A stretch of DNA of 64,000 bases from Luteolibacter luteus (GTDB lineage Bacteria; Verrucomicrobiota; Verrucomicrobiia; Verrucomicrobiales; Akkermansiaceae), in NCBI RefSeq assembly GCF_012913485.1, contig NZ_CP051774.1:5456001-5520000 (forward strand), in the 5' to 3' direction. The notes below the pieces were generated by a model. That model was given only the letters and a program-made list of their open reading frames with translations. It was not told where the DNA came from and did not search any database. Numbering within the stretch: the first letter of the stretch is position 1; every line of letters starts with the position of its first letter. Made by a program: the position numbers and the translations under genes. Shown piece after piece: positions 8,658 to 17,485 of the stretch.

Positions 8658-9422
8658 ATGATCAAGGTCCTCGCATCCGCTGCTCTCGCCGTCGGGCTTT
8701 CGCTTTCCGCCTCCGCTGCTGACAAGCTTCTCTACGAGCTTCGCACCTATCATGCGGAACCGGGCAAACTGGATGCGCTGCTCACGCGCTTCCGTGATCA
8801 CACCTGCAAGTTGTTCGAGAAGCACGGCATGACCAACGTCGGCTACTGGGTGCCGGTTGAGAACAAGGACAATGTCCTGATCTACCTCCTCTCCTACCCC
8901 GACAAGGCTGCCCGCGATGCCGCTTGGAAGGGCTTCCTCAGCGACGAGGACTGGAAGAAGGCTGCCGCAGCTTCCGAGGTGAACGGCAAGCTGGTCGGCA
9001 AGATCGATGAACTCTATCTGACCTCCACCGACTTCTCCCCGGGCTTCCCGGGACCAGCCAACAGCGGTGCCGATCGCGTCTTCGAGATGCGCACCTACAC
9101 CACGCGTGATGGTCTTCTGCCCGCGCTGCACAAGCGTTTCAACGATCACACGATCGAGCTCTTCAAGAAGCACGGCATCACCAATCTCGGCTACTTCAAG
9201 CTGAACGAAGGTCAGCCGGATGCTGCCAACACCTTGCTCTATTTCCTCGCTCACAAGGATCAGGACGCTGCCACGAAATCTTGGACGGAGTTCCGCGCAG
9301 ACCCGGTCTGGGTGGCTGCCAAGAAGGCGTCCGAAGATGCGAACGGCGGTTCCCTGACAGTCTTGCCGGACGGCGTGAAGAACGTCTTCCTCAAGCCGGT
9401 GGACTTTTCGCCGGTGAAGTGA
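8658..9422 (+). CDS. Exported protein with two NIPSNAP domains
   Basis: A 254-residue protein with a signal peptide (MIKVLASAALAVGLSLSASA) and two tandem NIPSNAP-type ferredoxin-like domains. Repeat 1 starts LLYELRTYHAEPGKLDALL and repeat 2 VFEMRTYTTRDGLLPAL; each continues with an RF.DHT...FKKHG(M/I)TN.GY(W/F) core and an SYPDKAARDAAWKGF-like or AHKDQDAATKSWTEF segment. NIPSNAP proteins are common in Verrucomicrobia and Planctomycetes but their biochemical role there is unknown. ATG 8658 gives the signal peptide; a GTG five codons upstream is in frame but less likely. Confidence 0.9.
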   Translation: MIKVLASAALAVGLSLSASAADKLLYELRTYHAEPGKLDALLTRFRDHTCKLFEKHGMTNVGYWVPVENKDNVLIYLLSYPDKAARDAAWKGFLSDEDWKKAAAASEVNGKLVGKIDELYLTSTDFSPGFPGPANSGADRVFEMRTYTTRDGLLPALHKRFNDHTIELFKKHGITNLGYFKLNEGQPDAANTLLYFLAHKDQDAATKSWTEFRADPVWVAAKKASEDANGGSLTVLPDGVKNVFLKPVDFSPVK

Positions 9423-9557
9423 CGTGGCTCTAGCTCGCCTCCCAGTGGCGGTCGGCGAAGTCTATGAAGCGCTTCCTCCGGAGGCTCCAGCGTTTGTCAT
9501 GACCGGGTTGAGAGGATTTCATTTTCCCGAAAGGCGATCCGGGGCCATCATACGCGC

Positions 9558-10559
9558 GTGATCGGGCCGGTGGACAAGTTCGGGCGTGGCATGCGGGATC
9601 TGCGGATCTCGCTCACGGACCGTTGCAATTTCCGCTGCCGCTACTGCATGCCGGTGGAAGTCTTCGGCCCGGGCTACCGCTTTCTGCCGCGGGAAAATCT
9701 GCTGAGCTTCGAGGAGATCGTGCGGATGACGCGCCTGCTGGTGCCGATGGGAGTCGAAAAAGTGCGGCTTACCGGTGGCGAGCCGCTGCTACGCCGCGGC
9801 ATCGAGGATCTGGTGGCGATGCTAGCCTCGATTGAGGGGGTAAAGGACATCGCCCTCACCACGAATGGCGTCCTGCTCGCCCATCACGCGGAGGCTTTGG
9901 CGCTGGCCGGGCTGAGTCGTGTGACCGTGAGCTTGGATGCGCTGGATCCGGAGATCTTCGCCCGCATGAACGGTGTGGGAGCGAAGGTGGAGAGGGTCTT
10001 GGCTGGGATTAATGCAGCCCAAGCCTATGGGCTGAAGGTGAAGGTCAATGCGGTGATCCAGCGCGGGGTGAATGAGAGCGAGGTGCTGCCTTTGGCCCGC
10101 TGGGCGAAGGAGAATTCGATCGACCTGCGCTACATCGAATACATGGATGTGGGGGAGACCAACGGGTGGAAGCTCGATGAGGTCGTATCCGCGTCGGAGT
10201 TGTTGGAGATCCTTTCCACGGAGTTCGATCTGGCTCCGCGCGATCCGGCCTATCGCGGTGAAGTGGCACTGCATTGGGGGCATGCCGACGGGAGTTGTGA
10301 GGTCGGAGTGATTGCATCGGTGACGCGGCCCTTCTGCCGGGACTGTCAGCGGATCCGCTTGTCGGCGGATGGAAAGCTTTTCACCTGTCTCTTCGCCGCA
10401 AACGGGCACGACGTCCGGGACATGCTGCGCGGCGGGGCAGGGGACGATCTGCTACAGGCCGCCGTTCGCGGAATGTGGAGGGTGCGGGAAGACCGCTACT
10501 CGGAAGAGCGCGGAATCGTGCATCGGCCGAAGGCGGAGATGAGCTATCTGGGCGGCTAG
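9558..10559 (+). CDS. moaA: GTP 3',8-cyclase MoaA
   Basis: A 333-residue radical SAM enzyme for the first step of molybdenum cofactor synthesis (GTP to 3',8-cyclo-7,8-dihydro-GTP). The SAM cluster ligands are C23, C27 and C30 in DRCNFRCRYC; the second cluster has the C-terminal CRDCQRIRLSADGKLFTC arrangement; and the protein ends in the double glycine (MSYLGG) needed for activity. LTGGEPLLR is the SAM-binding glycine motif. It starts with GTG at 9558. Its stop overlaps the end of the convergent C39-like gene by four bases. No other moa/moe gene is in the window. Confidence 0.97.
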   Translation: MIGPVDKFGRGMRDLRISLTDRCNFRCRYCMPVEVFGPGYRFLPRENLLSFEEIVRMTRLLVPMGVEKVRLTGGEPLLRRGIEDLVAMLASIEGVKDIALTTNGVLLAHHAEALALAGLSRVTVSLDALDPEIFARMNGVGAKVERVLAGINAAQAYGLKVKVNAVIQRGVNESEVLPLARWAKENSIDLRYIEYMDVGETNGWKLDEVVSASELLEILSTEFDLAPRDPAYRGEVALHWGHADGSCEVGVIASVTRPFCRDCQRIRLSADGKLFTCLFAANGHDVRDMLRGGAGDDLLQAAVRGMWRVREDRYSEERGIVHRPKAEMSYLGG

Positions 10560-11350
10560 GGCCGCTGGATCGACATGAAGAAGGGTTCGAGCTGATACCA
10601 CTTCAGAAATCGCTCGATGGTCATTTGATCTCTACCGCGAAGAGGATCGACGAAGATGACTTCGTCTCCGGAGATCTCCAGCAAGGCGATGAAATGTCCC
10701 GCGCCTTGGCCTCCGGTGCCGATGATGCCGGGGTGTTCCTTCGCGTCGGGCAGGCCGGCAGGAGCGGAGAAGTGAACCTTGAAGCCGCGCTTCTCGATGG
10801 CCCTGGCGAGATGCCAAGCCTCGGTGCCGGATCGGGAGGTCCATGCGTCTTTGGCCAAATGGCTTTCGAGAGTTTCCTTGTCTCCAAGGTAGCGGAGAAT
10901 GCTCGCGGCGCTGGCAGGGCCACAGGTAACCATCGAGCTCTGGATGCAGGCATCGGCTTCCCAATGTTCGGTGAGCATCGCGGGATCAATAGGGCGCAGC
11001 ACCGGCTTGAGGAAGGGGATGACGAGCACGAAGACCGTGGCGGCCGTGGGCAGCGGTTTCAGGATTCGCGGGAGCAGGGAGCGCCATACCCCTGCAGCGA
11101 TGCCGAAGAGGGTGAGGAAGCCTTCCGAGAAAGGCAGTGCCCTGAGCTGATAGAGCAAAGGCGGCTCCGGAAGCAGGTGGAGGTAGTAGAAGGCGAACCA
11201 AGCGCCGGGAAGACAGAGCAGGAGCGAGACGATACCAACGACGAGCTTCGGCTTCCTGCCGAGCTTCTCCGCCAGTTTCCAAGCGACAATGTGAAGCAGC
11301 ACGAAGGCCGCCAAGGTAAGAGCGAAGACGAGCGTCGCGGATGGCATCAT
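10556..11350 (-). CDS. Membrane protein with C39-like cysteine peptidase domain
   Basis: A 264-residue protein. The N-terminal ~125 residues hold about four membrane segments (first at [19 protein letters not shown]). The C-terminal half is a papain-like C39 peptidase domain: [20 protein letters not shown] carries the catalytic cysteine with the upstream Gln, [11 protein letters not shown] the histidine and [10 protein letters not shown] the aspartate. C39 domains normally sit on bacteriocin-exporting ABC transporters; here there is no ABC module, so this is a free-standing membrane-anchored C39-like protein. Its ATG overlaps the thiG stop by four bases (ATGA), so it is translated after thiG. 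Its substrate is unknown. Confidence 0.8.
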   Translation of the reverse strand: MMPSATLVFALTLAAFVLLHIVAWKLAEKLGRKPKLVVGIVSLLLCLPGAWFAFYYLHLLPEPPLLYQLRALPFSEGFLTLFGIAAGVWRSLLPRILKPLPTAATVFVLVIPFLKPVLRPIDPAMLTEHWEADACIQSSMVTCGPASAASILRYLGDKETLESHLAKDAWTSRSGTEAWHLARAIEKRGFKVHFSAPAGLPDAKEHPGIIGTGGQGAGHFIALLEISGDEVIFVDPLRGRDQMTIERFLKWYQLEPFFMSIQRP

Positions 11351-12129
11351 GCGTTGAGGAAACCGGTCAGCGGGCTGGTCGCCGAAGCGGAATCAGAGAC
11401 TTCCGGCAGACCCATCTCATAGGCATCGCGTCCGGCTTCGACGGCTTTCTTGAAGGCGATGGCCATGCGCGAGGGATCGGCAGCGATCGCGATGGCGGTA
11501 TTGATCAGCACGGCATCCGCGCCGAGTTCCATGGCCTCTGCGGCATGGCTGGGTGCGCCGAGGCCGGCGTCGACCACCACCGGCACGATCGCTTGTTCCA
11601 CGATGATGCGGATCTGGTCACGGGTGGCGACGCCACGGTTCGAGCCGATGGGAGCGCCGAGCGGCATCACGGTGGCGGTGCCGACTTCCTGAAGGCGCTT
11701 CGCCAGCACGGGATCGGCATTGATGTAGGGAAGCACCGTGAAGCCTTCCTTCACCAGGATCTCGGCGGCCTTGAGGGTCTCGATCGGGTCCGGGAGGAGG
11801 TAGGTCGGGTCGGGATGGATCTCGAGCTTCACCCACTTCGGCAGGCCGGCGGCGGCAGCGAGACGGGCGAGGCGCACGGCCTCCTCCGCGTTCATCGCGC
11901 CGCTGGTATTTGGCAGCAGCAGGTATTTTTCCGGATCGATGAAATCGAGAATGTTCGCGTAGGGATCGGCCTTTCCGGTGAGGTCGGCGCGGCGTAGGGC
12001 CACGGTCACGATCTGGGTGCCGGAGGACGCGAGGGCATCGCGCATCGCTTCATTTGAGGAGAATTTCCCCGTGCCCACGAAGAGACGGGAGGAGAATTCG
12101 CGACCGGCAATGACAAGCGGCTGGGACAT
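11347..12129 (-). CDS. thiG: Thiazole synthase ThiG
   Basis: A 260-residue TIM barrel that builds the thiazole phosphate of thiamine from deoxyxylulose phosphate, dehydroglycine and ThiS thiocarboxylate. The Schiff-base lysine is K101 in WVKLEIHPD; other family segments are FVGTGKF near the start, [33 protein letters not shown] and [23 protein letters not shown]. Length is normal. The usual partners thiS, thiF and thiH/thiO are absent nearby; instead it lies in a minus-strand run with a DUF2071-like gene upstream (51-base gap) and the C39-like gene overlapping downstream. No TPP riboswitch is visible in the short gap. Confidence 0.96.
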   Translation of the reverse strand: MSQPLVIAGREFSSRLFVGTGKFSSNEAMRDALASSGTQIVTVALRRADLTGKADPYANILDFIDPEKYLLLPNTSGAMNAEEAVRLARLAAAAGLPKWVKLEIHPDPTYLLPDPIETLKAAEILVKEGFTVLPYINADPVLAKRLQEVGTATVMPLGAPIGSNRGVATRDQIRIIVEQAIVPVVVDAGLGAPSHAAEAMELGADAVLINTAIAIAADPSRMAIAFKKAVEAGRDAYEMGLPEVSDSASATSPLTGFLNA

Positions 12130-12180
12130 CGGCGGCGGACTTTAGGGGAGAGGCCCCGGCATGCAAGCGGAGTGTCGGTC

Positions 12181-12918
12181 TCAGGCCGGGACGGCGGCGC
12201 GGCGGGCGGACAGCTCGTGCCAATCGTGCGGGATATCCCTCATGATCAGGGCGTGGTCGAAGACCGCGCTGCCGGAAGGAAAGACGGTGCGATCGTCCAA
12301 AAAGGACGATTCCACCCGCGAGACCGCCAGCGGCCTCACAGCCCAATGATGGGTTTCCAAGCGGATGCCATCGAGCTTGCAGCAGTCCTTGGTGACCGAA
12401 AAACCGATGCTCCCAGGCTCAAAGAAGGCCGAGGTCTCTTCAAGAGACGCAAAACAGGAAGCCGCGGAGATCTGCTCGGCCTCTGCTGCCTCGAGCGCGA
12501 GGGTCATCTTCCCATCCCGGGAGCGGATTTTCATGTCGATCTTGCCCTCCGAATCCGTGACCTCGAAGTCCGCCAGATGATGCTCGCCTGGGAAAAGCCG
12601 GCCCCCGGCCAGATGATTCGCAAGAGAGCCGGTGTCGCGGCGCGGAATAAAGACTCCCTCCTTCGTCTCCCCATCCTCATCCCAAAGCACCGCGATCCGG
12701 TGGGCTGCATTCTCGCTGGTGATGCCTGACCACGCGGGGAATGCCTTTGGCCGGATGTCCTCCAGCCGGATCAGGCAGATCCCGGAAATCGCGTGGCCCT
12801 GGTGAAGCTTTGGCCGAAAGCCCTCGGGCAGGATCTTGGAGATCACGCCGGGGTCCACCCGGTAGTTCACCAGCAGGCGGCGGCCGATCATTCCGGTGAC
12901 CGCGGGCAGCTTCAGCAT
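12181..12918 (-). CDS. DUF2071/acetoacetate decarboxylase-like fold protein
   Basis: A 245-residue cytoplasmic protein starting MLKLPAVTGMIGRRLLVNYR with the family pattern of a positively charged first strand, then VDPGVISKILPEGFRPKL, GHAISGICLIRLEDIRPK and later SLANHLAGGRLFPGEHH. This matches the DUF2071 / acetoacetate-decarboxylase-like superfamily, whose members are mostly uncharacterised. It is one of two such genes in the window (the other is at 20701). It is the second gene of a minus-strand run, four bases after the small hypothetical gene at 12923. The function is unknown. Confidence 0.7.
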   Translation of the reverse strand: MLKLPAVTGMIGRRLLVNYRVDPGVISKILPEGFRPKLHQGHAISGICLIRLEDIRPKAFPAWSGITSENAAHRIAVLWDEDGETKEGVFIPRRDTGSLANHLAGGRLFPGEHHLADFEVTDSEGKIDMKIRSRDGKMTLALEAAEAEQISAASCFASLEETSAFFEPGSIGFSVTKDCCKLDGIRLETHHWAVRPLAVSRVESSFLDDRTVFPSGSAVFDHALIMRDIPHDWHELSARRAAVPA

Positions 12919-12922
12919 CGTT

Positions 12923-13288
12923 TCAGGTTTGAATGATGTGATGGATCGCGTCTTTCAGCCACTCTGGAGGACTGGAGTCTGAGCGAAGGGATACCAAGGC
13001 TCGTAGCTTCCCGTCGCTGGCGGGATCCGCAACGAATAAGGTTCTCAGGTCCTCTTCTCCCAATTCCGAGTCGAAGACCCAGAGCGGAATCTCGGTCGGG
13101 CGGTCGACTTTTCTCTCTGCTACCTGGGTGAATTTCCTCCCGCGGGAATCCACGAGATACGCGTCCCCGGTGCTCCAGAACCACTGGTCCACATCGTCCG
13201 TCCAATACCCAAGGTCGAGAAGTCCACCCAAGCTGCCATCGGTTTCGACGAGGATCGCGGGGAACTCCGCTTGGATGTTATCGTTCAT
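12923..13288 (-). CDS. Small acidic hypothetical protein
   Basis: A 121-residue acidic protein (MNDNIQAEFPAILVETDGSLG...), with no signal peptide or membrane segment. It is rich in W/D in the centre (GYWTDDVDQWFWSTGD) and predicted to alternate beta strands with a terminal helix (WLKDAIHHII). Size and composition resemble immunity-type or DUF4288-like single-domain proteins, but I cannot assign a family. It begins the run that continues into the DUF2071-like gene (gap of four bases) and thiG, and it follows the mdh terminator. Confidence 0.7.
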   Translation of the reverse strand: MNDNIQAEFPAILVETDGSLGGLLDLGYWTDDVDQWFWSTGDAYLVDSRGRKFTQVAERKVDRPTEIPLWVFDSELGEEDLRTLFVADPASDGKLRALVSLRSDSSPPEWLKDAIHHIIQT

Positions 13289-13318
13289 GCCGCTTTGAAG
13301 CCGCTATCCGGTAACAAG

Positions 13319-13344
13319 AAAGCCGCGGGATGTCCCGCGGCTTT
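13319..13344 (-). terminator. Intrinsic terminator of mdh
   Basis: A perfect 12-base inverted repeat, AAAGCCGCGGGA (13319-13330) and TCCCGCGGCTTT (13333-13344). Read leftward it follows the mdh stop and ends in a T-rich tract. The 2-base centre means the real loop opens a few pairs. Confidence 0.85.
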
Positions 13345-13374
13345 CCGTGAAATCAAGGTGAAGCGGATCTCGGC

Positions 13375-14367
13375 TTAGGCCGGGATCAGGTTCTGCACCG
13401 CCTCGCGCTCTTCGAGGAGCTCGTTGATGGTGGCGTCGATCTTGCCCTGGCTAAAGGCATCCACCGGCACGCCGTCCACGACTTCCCAAGTGCCATTGGT
13501 CACCGTGCGGATCGGCATTGAGGCCATGATACCCTTTTCGATGCCGTAGTGGCTGCCATCCGAGTAGATCGCCACACTGTGCCAGTCACCAGCCGGAGTC
13601 GGGTTGACAAGGCTGACCACGGTGTCGATCGCGGCATTGGCGGCGGAAGCGGCGGAAGAAGCACCACGGGCCTTGATGATGGCGGCACCGCGCTGTTGCA
13701 CGGTGGTGATGAATTCGCCCTTCAGCCACTCGTGGTCGCTGATGACCTCGGTGGCGGGCTTGCCGTTGATCTTGGCGTTGGTGAAATCCGGATACTGGGT
13801 GGCGGAGTGGTTGCCCCAGATGCAGAGATTGGTGACTTCCGAGTGATGGGCACCGGATTTCTTGGCGAGCTGGCTCTTGGCGCGGTTCTCGTCCAGGCGG
13901 GTCATCGCGAAGAAGCGGTCCTTCGGCACGCCGTCGGCGTTCGAGGCACAGATGAGGGCGTTGGTGTTGCAGGGATTGCCGACGACCAAGGTCCGGACAT
14001 CGGAGGCGGCGTTCTTGGCGATCGCCTGGCCTTGGCCAGTAAAGATCTTGCCGTTGATGCCGAGCAGATCGCCGCGCTCCATTCCGGCCTTGCGCGGCAC
14101 GGAGCCGACGAGCAGAGCCCAGTTGGTACCGCGGAAGCCTTCGTTCAGGTCGGCGGTCGGCACGATCTCGCGGAGGAGCGGGAAGGCGCAGTCATCCAGC
14201 TCCATCACCACGCCTTCAAGCGTCGGAAGCGCGGGCTCGATCTCGATCAAGCGAAGATTCACCGGCTGGTCCGGACCAAAGAGTGCCCCGGAGGCGATGC
14301 GGAAGAGCAAGGCATAGCCGATTTGGCCGGCGGCGCCGGTCACGGAAACGGTGATAGGTGCTTTCAT
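13375..14367 (-). CDS. mdh: Malate dehydrogenase (NAD-dependent, cytosolic type)
   Basis: A 330-residue malate dehydrogenase, interconverting malate and oxaloacetate in the TCA cycle. The Rossmann loop is [20 protein letters not shown], followed by the substrate-binding [13 protein letters not shown] (both arginines present), [11 protein letters not shown], the catalytic [14 protein letters not shown] and the active-site histidine in [13 protein letters not shown]. This is the MDH type 2/cytosolic class, not the short LDH-like class. A longer frame opens 14 codons upstream, but the ATG at 14367 starts right before the first strand. It is divergent from the FtsL/DivIC-like gene and followed by a strong terminator. 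Confidence 0.97.
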   Translation of the reverse strand: MKAPITVSVTGAAGQIGYALLFRIASGALFGPDQPVNLRLIEIEPALPTLEGVVMELDDCAFPLLREIVPTADLNEGFRGTNWALLVGSVPRKAGMERGDLLGINGKIFTGQGQAIAKNAASDVRTLVVGNPCNTNALICASNADGVPKDRFFAMTRLDENRAKSQLAKKSGAHHSEVTNLCIWGNHSATQYPDFTNAKINGKPATEVISDHEWLKGEFITTVQQRGAAIIKARGASSAASAANAAIDTVVSLVNPTPAGDWHSVAIYSDGSHYGIEKGIMASMPIRTVTNGTWEVVDGVPVDAFSQGKIDATINELLEEREAVQNLIPA

Positions 14368-14495
14368 GGTGTCTCGAATGCGCGTGAAGGATGTACCTCC
14401 CCGCAGCACATACGGTCAATCGTGGAGCTTCCTTGGAATACGACGGATTTTTTCCTGTCCCGGATCCTTAAGGGATGCTAAGCAGCTAGCATCCA

Positions 14496-14864
14496 ATGGC
14501 CGCGAGGCGGAAAAAGAGCGTCAAGACTGCAAAGAGTGCGAGCGTGAAGTTGAAGCGTCTGGAAGCCCAGACGCGCGTCATCTGCACGGCGAATCGCATT
14601 GTTGTCGCAGTGATTGCTCTGGTCCTCGGTTTGGCCGTGGTGGCTTCCGCGCTCCCGCAGAAGCGGAAGCTTCAGGATCTGGAGTTCCAACTGGCCCGGG
14701 TGCTGGAGGAGGAAAAGCAGGTCATGGCTGAGAAGGAGCATCGCGAGATCGAGTATCGGGCGATGAAGGAAGATCCTGAGTTTCTCGAACTCAAGGCACG
14801 GGATCGCCTGAACCTGCACCGCGAGGAAGAGCGGGTTTTCCGCGTGCGGCGCAACAACGACTGA
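14496..14864 (+). CDS. Septum formation initiator family protein (FtsL/DivIC-like)
   Basis: A 122-residue bitopic protein with a lysine-rich cytoplasmic N-terminus (MAARRKKSVKTAKSASVKLK), one membrane segment at about residues 34-54 (RIVVAVIALVLGLAVVASAL) and a periplasmic coiled coil (KLQDLEFQLARVLEEEKQVM...). It ends in the conserved DPEFLELKARDRLNLHREEERVFRV region typical of DivIC/FtsB proteins, where it would join the FtsQLB complex at the division site. FtsB/FtsL identity cannot be settled by sequence alone. It lies 62 bases before hpt on the same strand. Confidence 0.82.
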   Translation: MAARRKKSVKTAKSASVKLKRLEAQTRVICTANRIVVAVIALVLGLAVVASALPQKRKLQDLEFQLARVLEEEKQVMAEKEHREIEYRAMKEDPEFLELKARDRLNLHREEERVFRVRRNND

Positions 14865-14926
14865 GCCGGGCGCGGCTTTCACTTGCCGCTTGTAAGCAGG
14901 CCGCTGAAGCGGGAATTCTCCATGGC

Positions 14927-15460
14927 ATGGAGAACGATATCGAGCGCGTGCTGGTGGACGAAGAGGTGATCCTCAAGCGGCTCGATGTCATGGCAAAGGA
15001 GGTCCGCAAGGACTTCCCCGGCGAGGTGCTGGTGGTCGTCGTGCTCTTAAAGGGGGCTCTGGTTTTTGCCTCCGACCTGCTGCGCCGGGTGCCCCGGATG
15101 CTGGAGATCGAGTGCATCAATGTGGCGAGCTACCACGGTGGCACGGAGAGCAGCGGCACGGTGAACTTCCTCGATCACAAGCTGCCCGATGTGAAGGGGC
15201 GGAAGGTTTTGCTCTTGGATGATATCCTGGACACCGGCCGGACCTTGAAGGCGGTGAAAGACCGCCTGATCGAAGAAGGAGCCACGGAGGTGAAGACCGG
15301 TGTCCTGCTAGCAAAGGACAAGGAGCGGGCCGAAGCGGTCGAGGCGGATTACGTGGGCTTCTTTATCGCGGACGAGTTCGTGGTGGGGTACGGGCTGGAT
15401 TATCAGGGGAGGTACCGGAATTTGCCGTACGTGGGGGTTTTGAAGGCAGAGGCGCAATGA
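14927..15460 (+). CDS. hpt: Hypoxanthine phosphoribosyltransferase
   Basis: A 177-residue purine salvage enzyme converting hypoxanthine or guanine and PRPP to IMP or GMP. The PRPP-binding loop is VLLLDDILDTGRTL. Other HPRT features are the N-terminal LVDEEVILKRLDVMAKEV, LLKGALVFASDLLR with the PPi-binding KG, the flexible loop around VASYHGGTESSGTV, and the C-terminal VVGYGLDYQGRYRNLPYVGVL. Length is normal. It is probably co-transcribed with the upstream septum protein gene and ends at a two-hairpin terminator. Confidence 0.96.
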   Translation: MENDIERVLVDEEVILKRLDVMAKEVRKDFPGEVLVVVVLLKGALVFASDLLRRVPRMLEIECINVASYHGGTESSGTVNFLDHKLPDVKGRKVLLLDDILDTGRTLKAVKDRLIEEGATEVKTGVLLAKDKERAEAVEADYVGFFIADEFVVGYGLDYQGRYRNLPYVGVLKAEAQ

Positions 15461-15470
15461 GAGGACGGCG

Positions 15471-15524
15471 CGGGTGAAACGGTATTCACCCGACCGCCGA
15501 AGGACGAGCGGGGTGCTCGTCCTT
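15471..15524. terminator. Double hairpin between convergent hpt and DUF1080 gene
   Basis: Hairpin 1 pairs CGGGTGAA (15471-15478) with TTCACCCG (15485-15492). Hairpin 2 pairs AAGGACGAGC (15500-15509) with GCTCGTCCTT (15515-15524) around a 5-base loop. Placed between convergent genes, the pair could stop transcription from both sides. T-runs are weak. Confidence 0.6.
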
Positions 15525-15536
15525 CCCTTGGAGCCA

Positions 15537-17480
15537 CTACTTGGCGTTGTTCCAGAAGACGAAGGTGCCGCGGTTGGTTGAGGTCACGACTTCGACGGTG
15601 CCGTCACCGTTGAGATCGGCGGCGAGGACGTCCGAGCCGACTCCGGAGCGGTTGTGGATGAGCTCGGGAACGAACTCGGCGCCGCCGGGAGCGGACGGAT
15701 TTCTTACGGTGCGATACCAATAGACCACGGCATCGCCGTAAGGATCGGGATCGAAGTAGCAATCGAGGTGGGACCAGTAGCGTTTTCCGACGATGAAGTC
15801 CGGGATGCCATCGCCATCCATGTCCGCCATGGTGGCTCCGTGAAGCTGGGAGAAGGTCACACCGCCGGCATTCTGGGAGGCATAGTCATCCGCGATCATG
15901 TGGCGGACGAAGGAGATGCTGCCGCCGCTGTCCCGCTTCTGCTCGAACCATGCGAGGCCGAAGCCGTGGGCATTCAAGCTGGTGACCACGTCGTTGGTGC
16001 CATCCCCGTTGACGTCATAGACCGCCATGGCCGCGCCACCGCAACCGCCGCTGCGGTGACCGTAGCGCGCGAAGGCTTCCGGGTGATAGGTCCACAGGCC
16101 GCCGGCACTCTTGTCTTTCGGTTGCTCCCACCAGCCGTTCGGATTGAGTACATCCAGCAGGCCATCGCCATTGATGTCGCCCGCGCCCACGCCATGGGCC
16201 ATCGCGTAGCCCTTTTCGGAAACGATGTGCTCCACCCATGGCTTGGTCGGGTCCGCGGGATCGGGCTTGGCATAGCGCATGGAACCATCCGCGCCGTACA
16301 CCAGGGAAGGAACGCCGCTGCCATCGATATCCTTGAAGACGGTGACTTCCGTTTGCACGGAATTGATGACGATGTGCTTGTCCCAGCGCCGTGACTCGCC
16401 CTTCGGATTGATGTAAACGGTGGCCTTCGGAGGGCCGGTCATGATGTCCAGCCAGCCGTCGCCATTGAAGTCATAGGAATACTGGCAATTGATCTCCGGG
16501 AACATCTTCGACGGGCTCAGCGTGGTGGCCGGATAGATCTCGCGGTAACGGCTGAAGTCCGGACCGAAGTAGATGTAGGGGCCGGCCGCAATGTCCTGCA
16601 CGCCGTCGCGGTCAAAGTCTCCGGCGGCAGCTGCCCACGAATAGAACATGTCGCTGATCCGTTGCGCCTTGAAGCGCGGGGCGCTGCTCTCTTGAGGAGA
16701 ACTGCGGACGGAGATGTCCTTGAAAGCGATATCGCGGAATTTCACCTCACCCTGTCCACCCGCATAGAGCGCCCACGGACCGAAGCTGCCATCGCTCTCC
16801 GCAGTGGCACCCATGCCGCCCTGTCCGCCGTCGTTGAGGAAGGCCCGGATGACATTTGCATCGAGGAAGATCTCGAGCTGGTTCCACTCGCCGGGGCGAT
16901 AGGAGGTGTCGGGTCGGACCAAGGGCTTGTTGTCTTCACCGCCACCCTGACGGTTGCGATTGCCGCCGCCTCCGCCGCGTCGTGCCGGGGCATTGGGATC
17001 GGGCGGGGGCGCGATCCGGACCAGAGGATCTTGTCCGGGTGAGCCGAGAGACTCGCGCTTCAGCTCCTTGCCTTGCGGATCGAGAGTGACGCTGAAGGAG
17101 TTCGGCTCGCCATCCTTCAGGGAAACAAGGATGCCCTTGGAACCGCTATCCGTCTTTTCCTGTCTCAGCAGGATGCCGGCTTCGGCTTCGCTTGTGACTT
17201 GGAAGATGACCCTCAGGCCGACATCCTCGTAGGACTTGCCGAAGGCGAGGGATCCGCCGCCATTGGTTTTCGCGGTGATGATGCCATCGGCGGCGGACCA
17301 TTCGGCACTGCCGGAGCGCGTCCAGCCATCGAGGCTCGAACCTTCGAAAACGAAGTCAGGCTTGAAGACAAGGCCGGTGCCAGTCACGTCGCCGGGCTGA
17401 GGCTCGGCAGCGCGGAAAACGGCGAAGGCACCGAGCACGCCCAGCAGGCCAACGGGTAGCAGGGATGAGGAGGCTTTCAT
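15537..17480 (-). CDS. Exported DUF1080 (3-keto-disaccharide hydrolase) plus FG-GAP repeat protein
   Basis: A 647-residue exported protein with signal peptide MKASSSLLPVGLLGVLGAFA. Residues about 35-255 form a DUF1080 concanavalin-like domain (LDGWTRSGSAEWSAADGIITAK, GILLRQEKTDSGSKGI, PGEWNQLEIFL, FRDIAFKDI) interrupted by a Gly/Arg/Asn-rich insert near residue 165. From about 280 on there are at least six FG-GAP/VCBS calcium-binding repeats (for example FDRDGVQDIAAGP, FNGDGWLDIMTGP, INGDGLLDVLNP, MDGDGIPDFIVG). DUF1080 proteins cleave 3-keto-glycosides in characterised cases; the FG-GAP part probably forms a propeller for binding. I chose ATG 17480; a TTG at 17489 also fits. It is the last gene of the minus-strand operon starting at 20592. 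Confidence 0.88.
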   Translation of the reverse strand: MKASSSLLPVGLLGVLGAFAVFRAAEPQPGDVTGTGLVFKPDFVFEGSSLDGWTRSGSAEWSAADGIITAKTNGGGSLAFGKSYEDVGLRVIFQVTSEAEAGILLRQEKTDSGSKGILVSLKDGEPNSFSVTLDPQGKELKRESLGSPGQDPLVRIAPPPDPNAPARRGGGGGNRNRQGGGEDNKPLVRPDTSYRPGEWNQLEIFLDANVIRAFLNDGGQGGMGATAESDGSFGPWALYAGGQGEVKFRDIAFKDISVRSSPQESSAPRFKAQRISDMFYSWAAAAGDFDRDGVQDIAAGPYIYFGPDFSRYREIYPATTLSPSKMFPEINCQYSYDFNGDGWLDIMTGPPKATVYINPKGESRRWDKHIVINSVQTEVTVFKDIDGSGVPSLVYGADGSMRYAKPDPADPTKPWVEHIVSEKGYAMAHGVGAGDINGDGLLDVLNPNGWWEQPKDKSAGGLWTYHPEAFARYGHRSGGCGGAAMAVYDVNGDGTNDVVTSLNAHGFGLAWFEQKRDSGGSISFVRHMIADDYASQNAGGVTFSQLHGATMADMDGDGIPDFIVGKRYWSHLDCYFDPDPYGDAVVYWYRTVRNPSAPGGAEFVPELIHNRSGVGSDVLAADLNGDGTVEVVTSTNRGTFVFWNNAK

Positions 17481-17485
17481 GGGAT

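Noticed and set aside
9466..9484. Palindromes GAAGCGCTTC and CCTCCGGAGG before moaA
   Set aside because: Short GC-rich palindromes are expected by chance at this composition, and they lie about 75-90 bases from the start with no spacing logic.
11347..13288. TPP riboswitch upstream of thiG
   Set aside because: The gap before thiG is only 51 bases, too short for a TPP aptamer, and no conserved CUGAGA-type core was seen before the first gene of the run.
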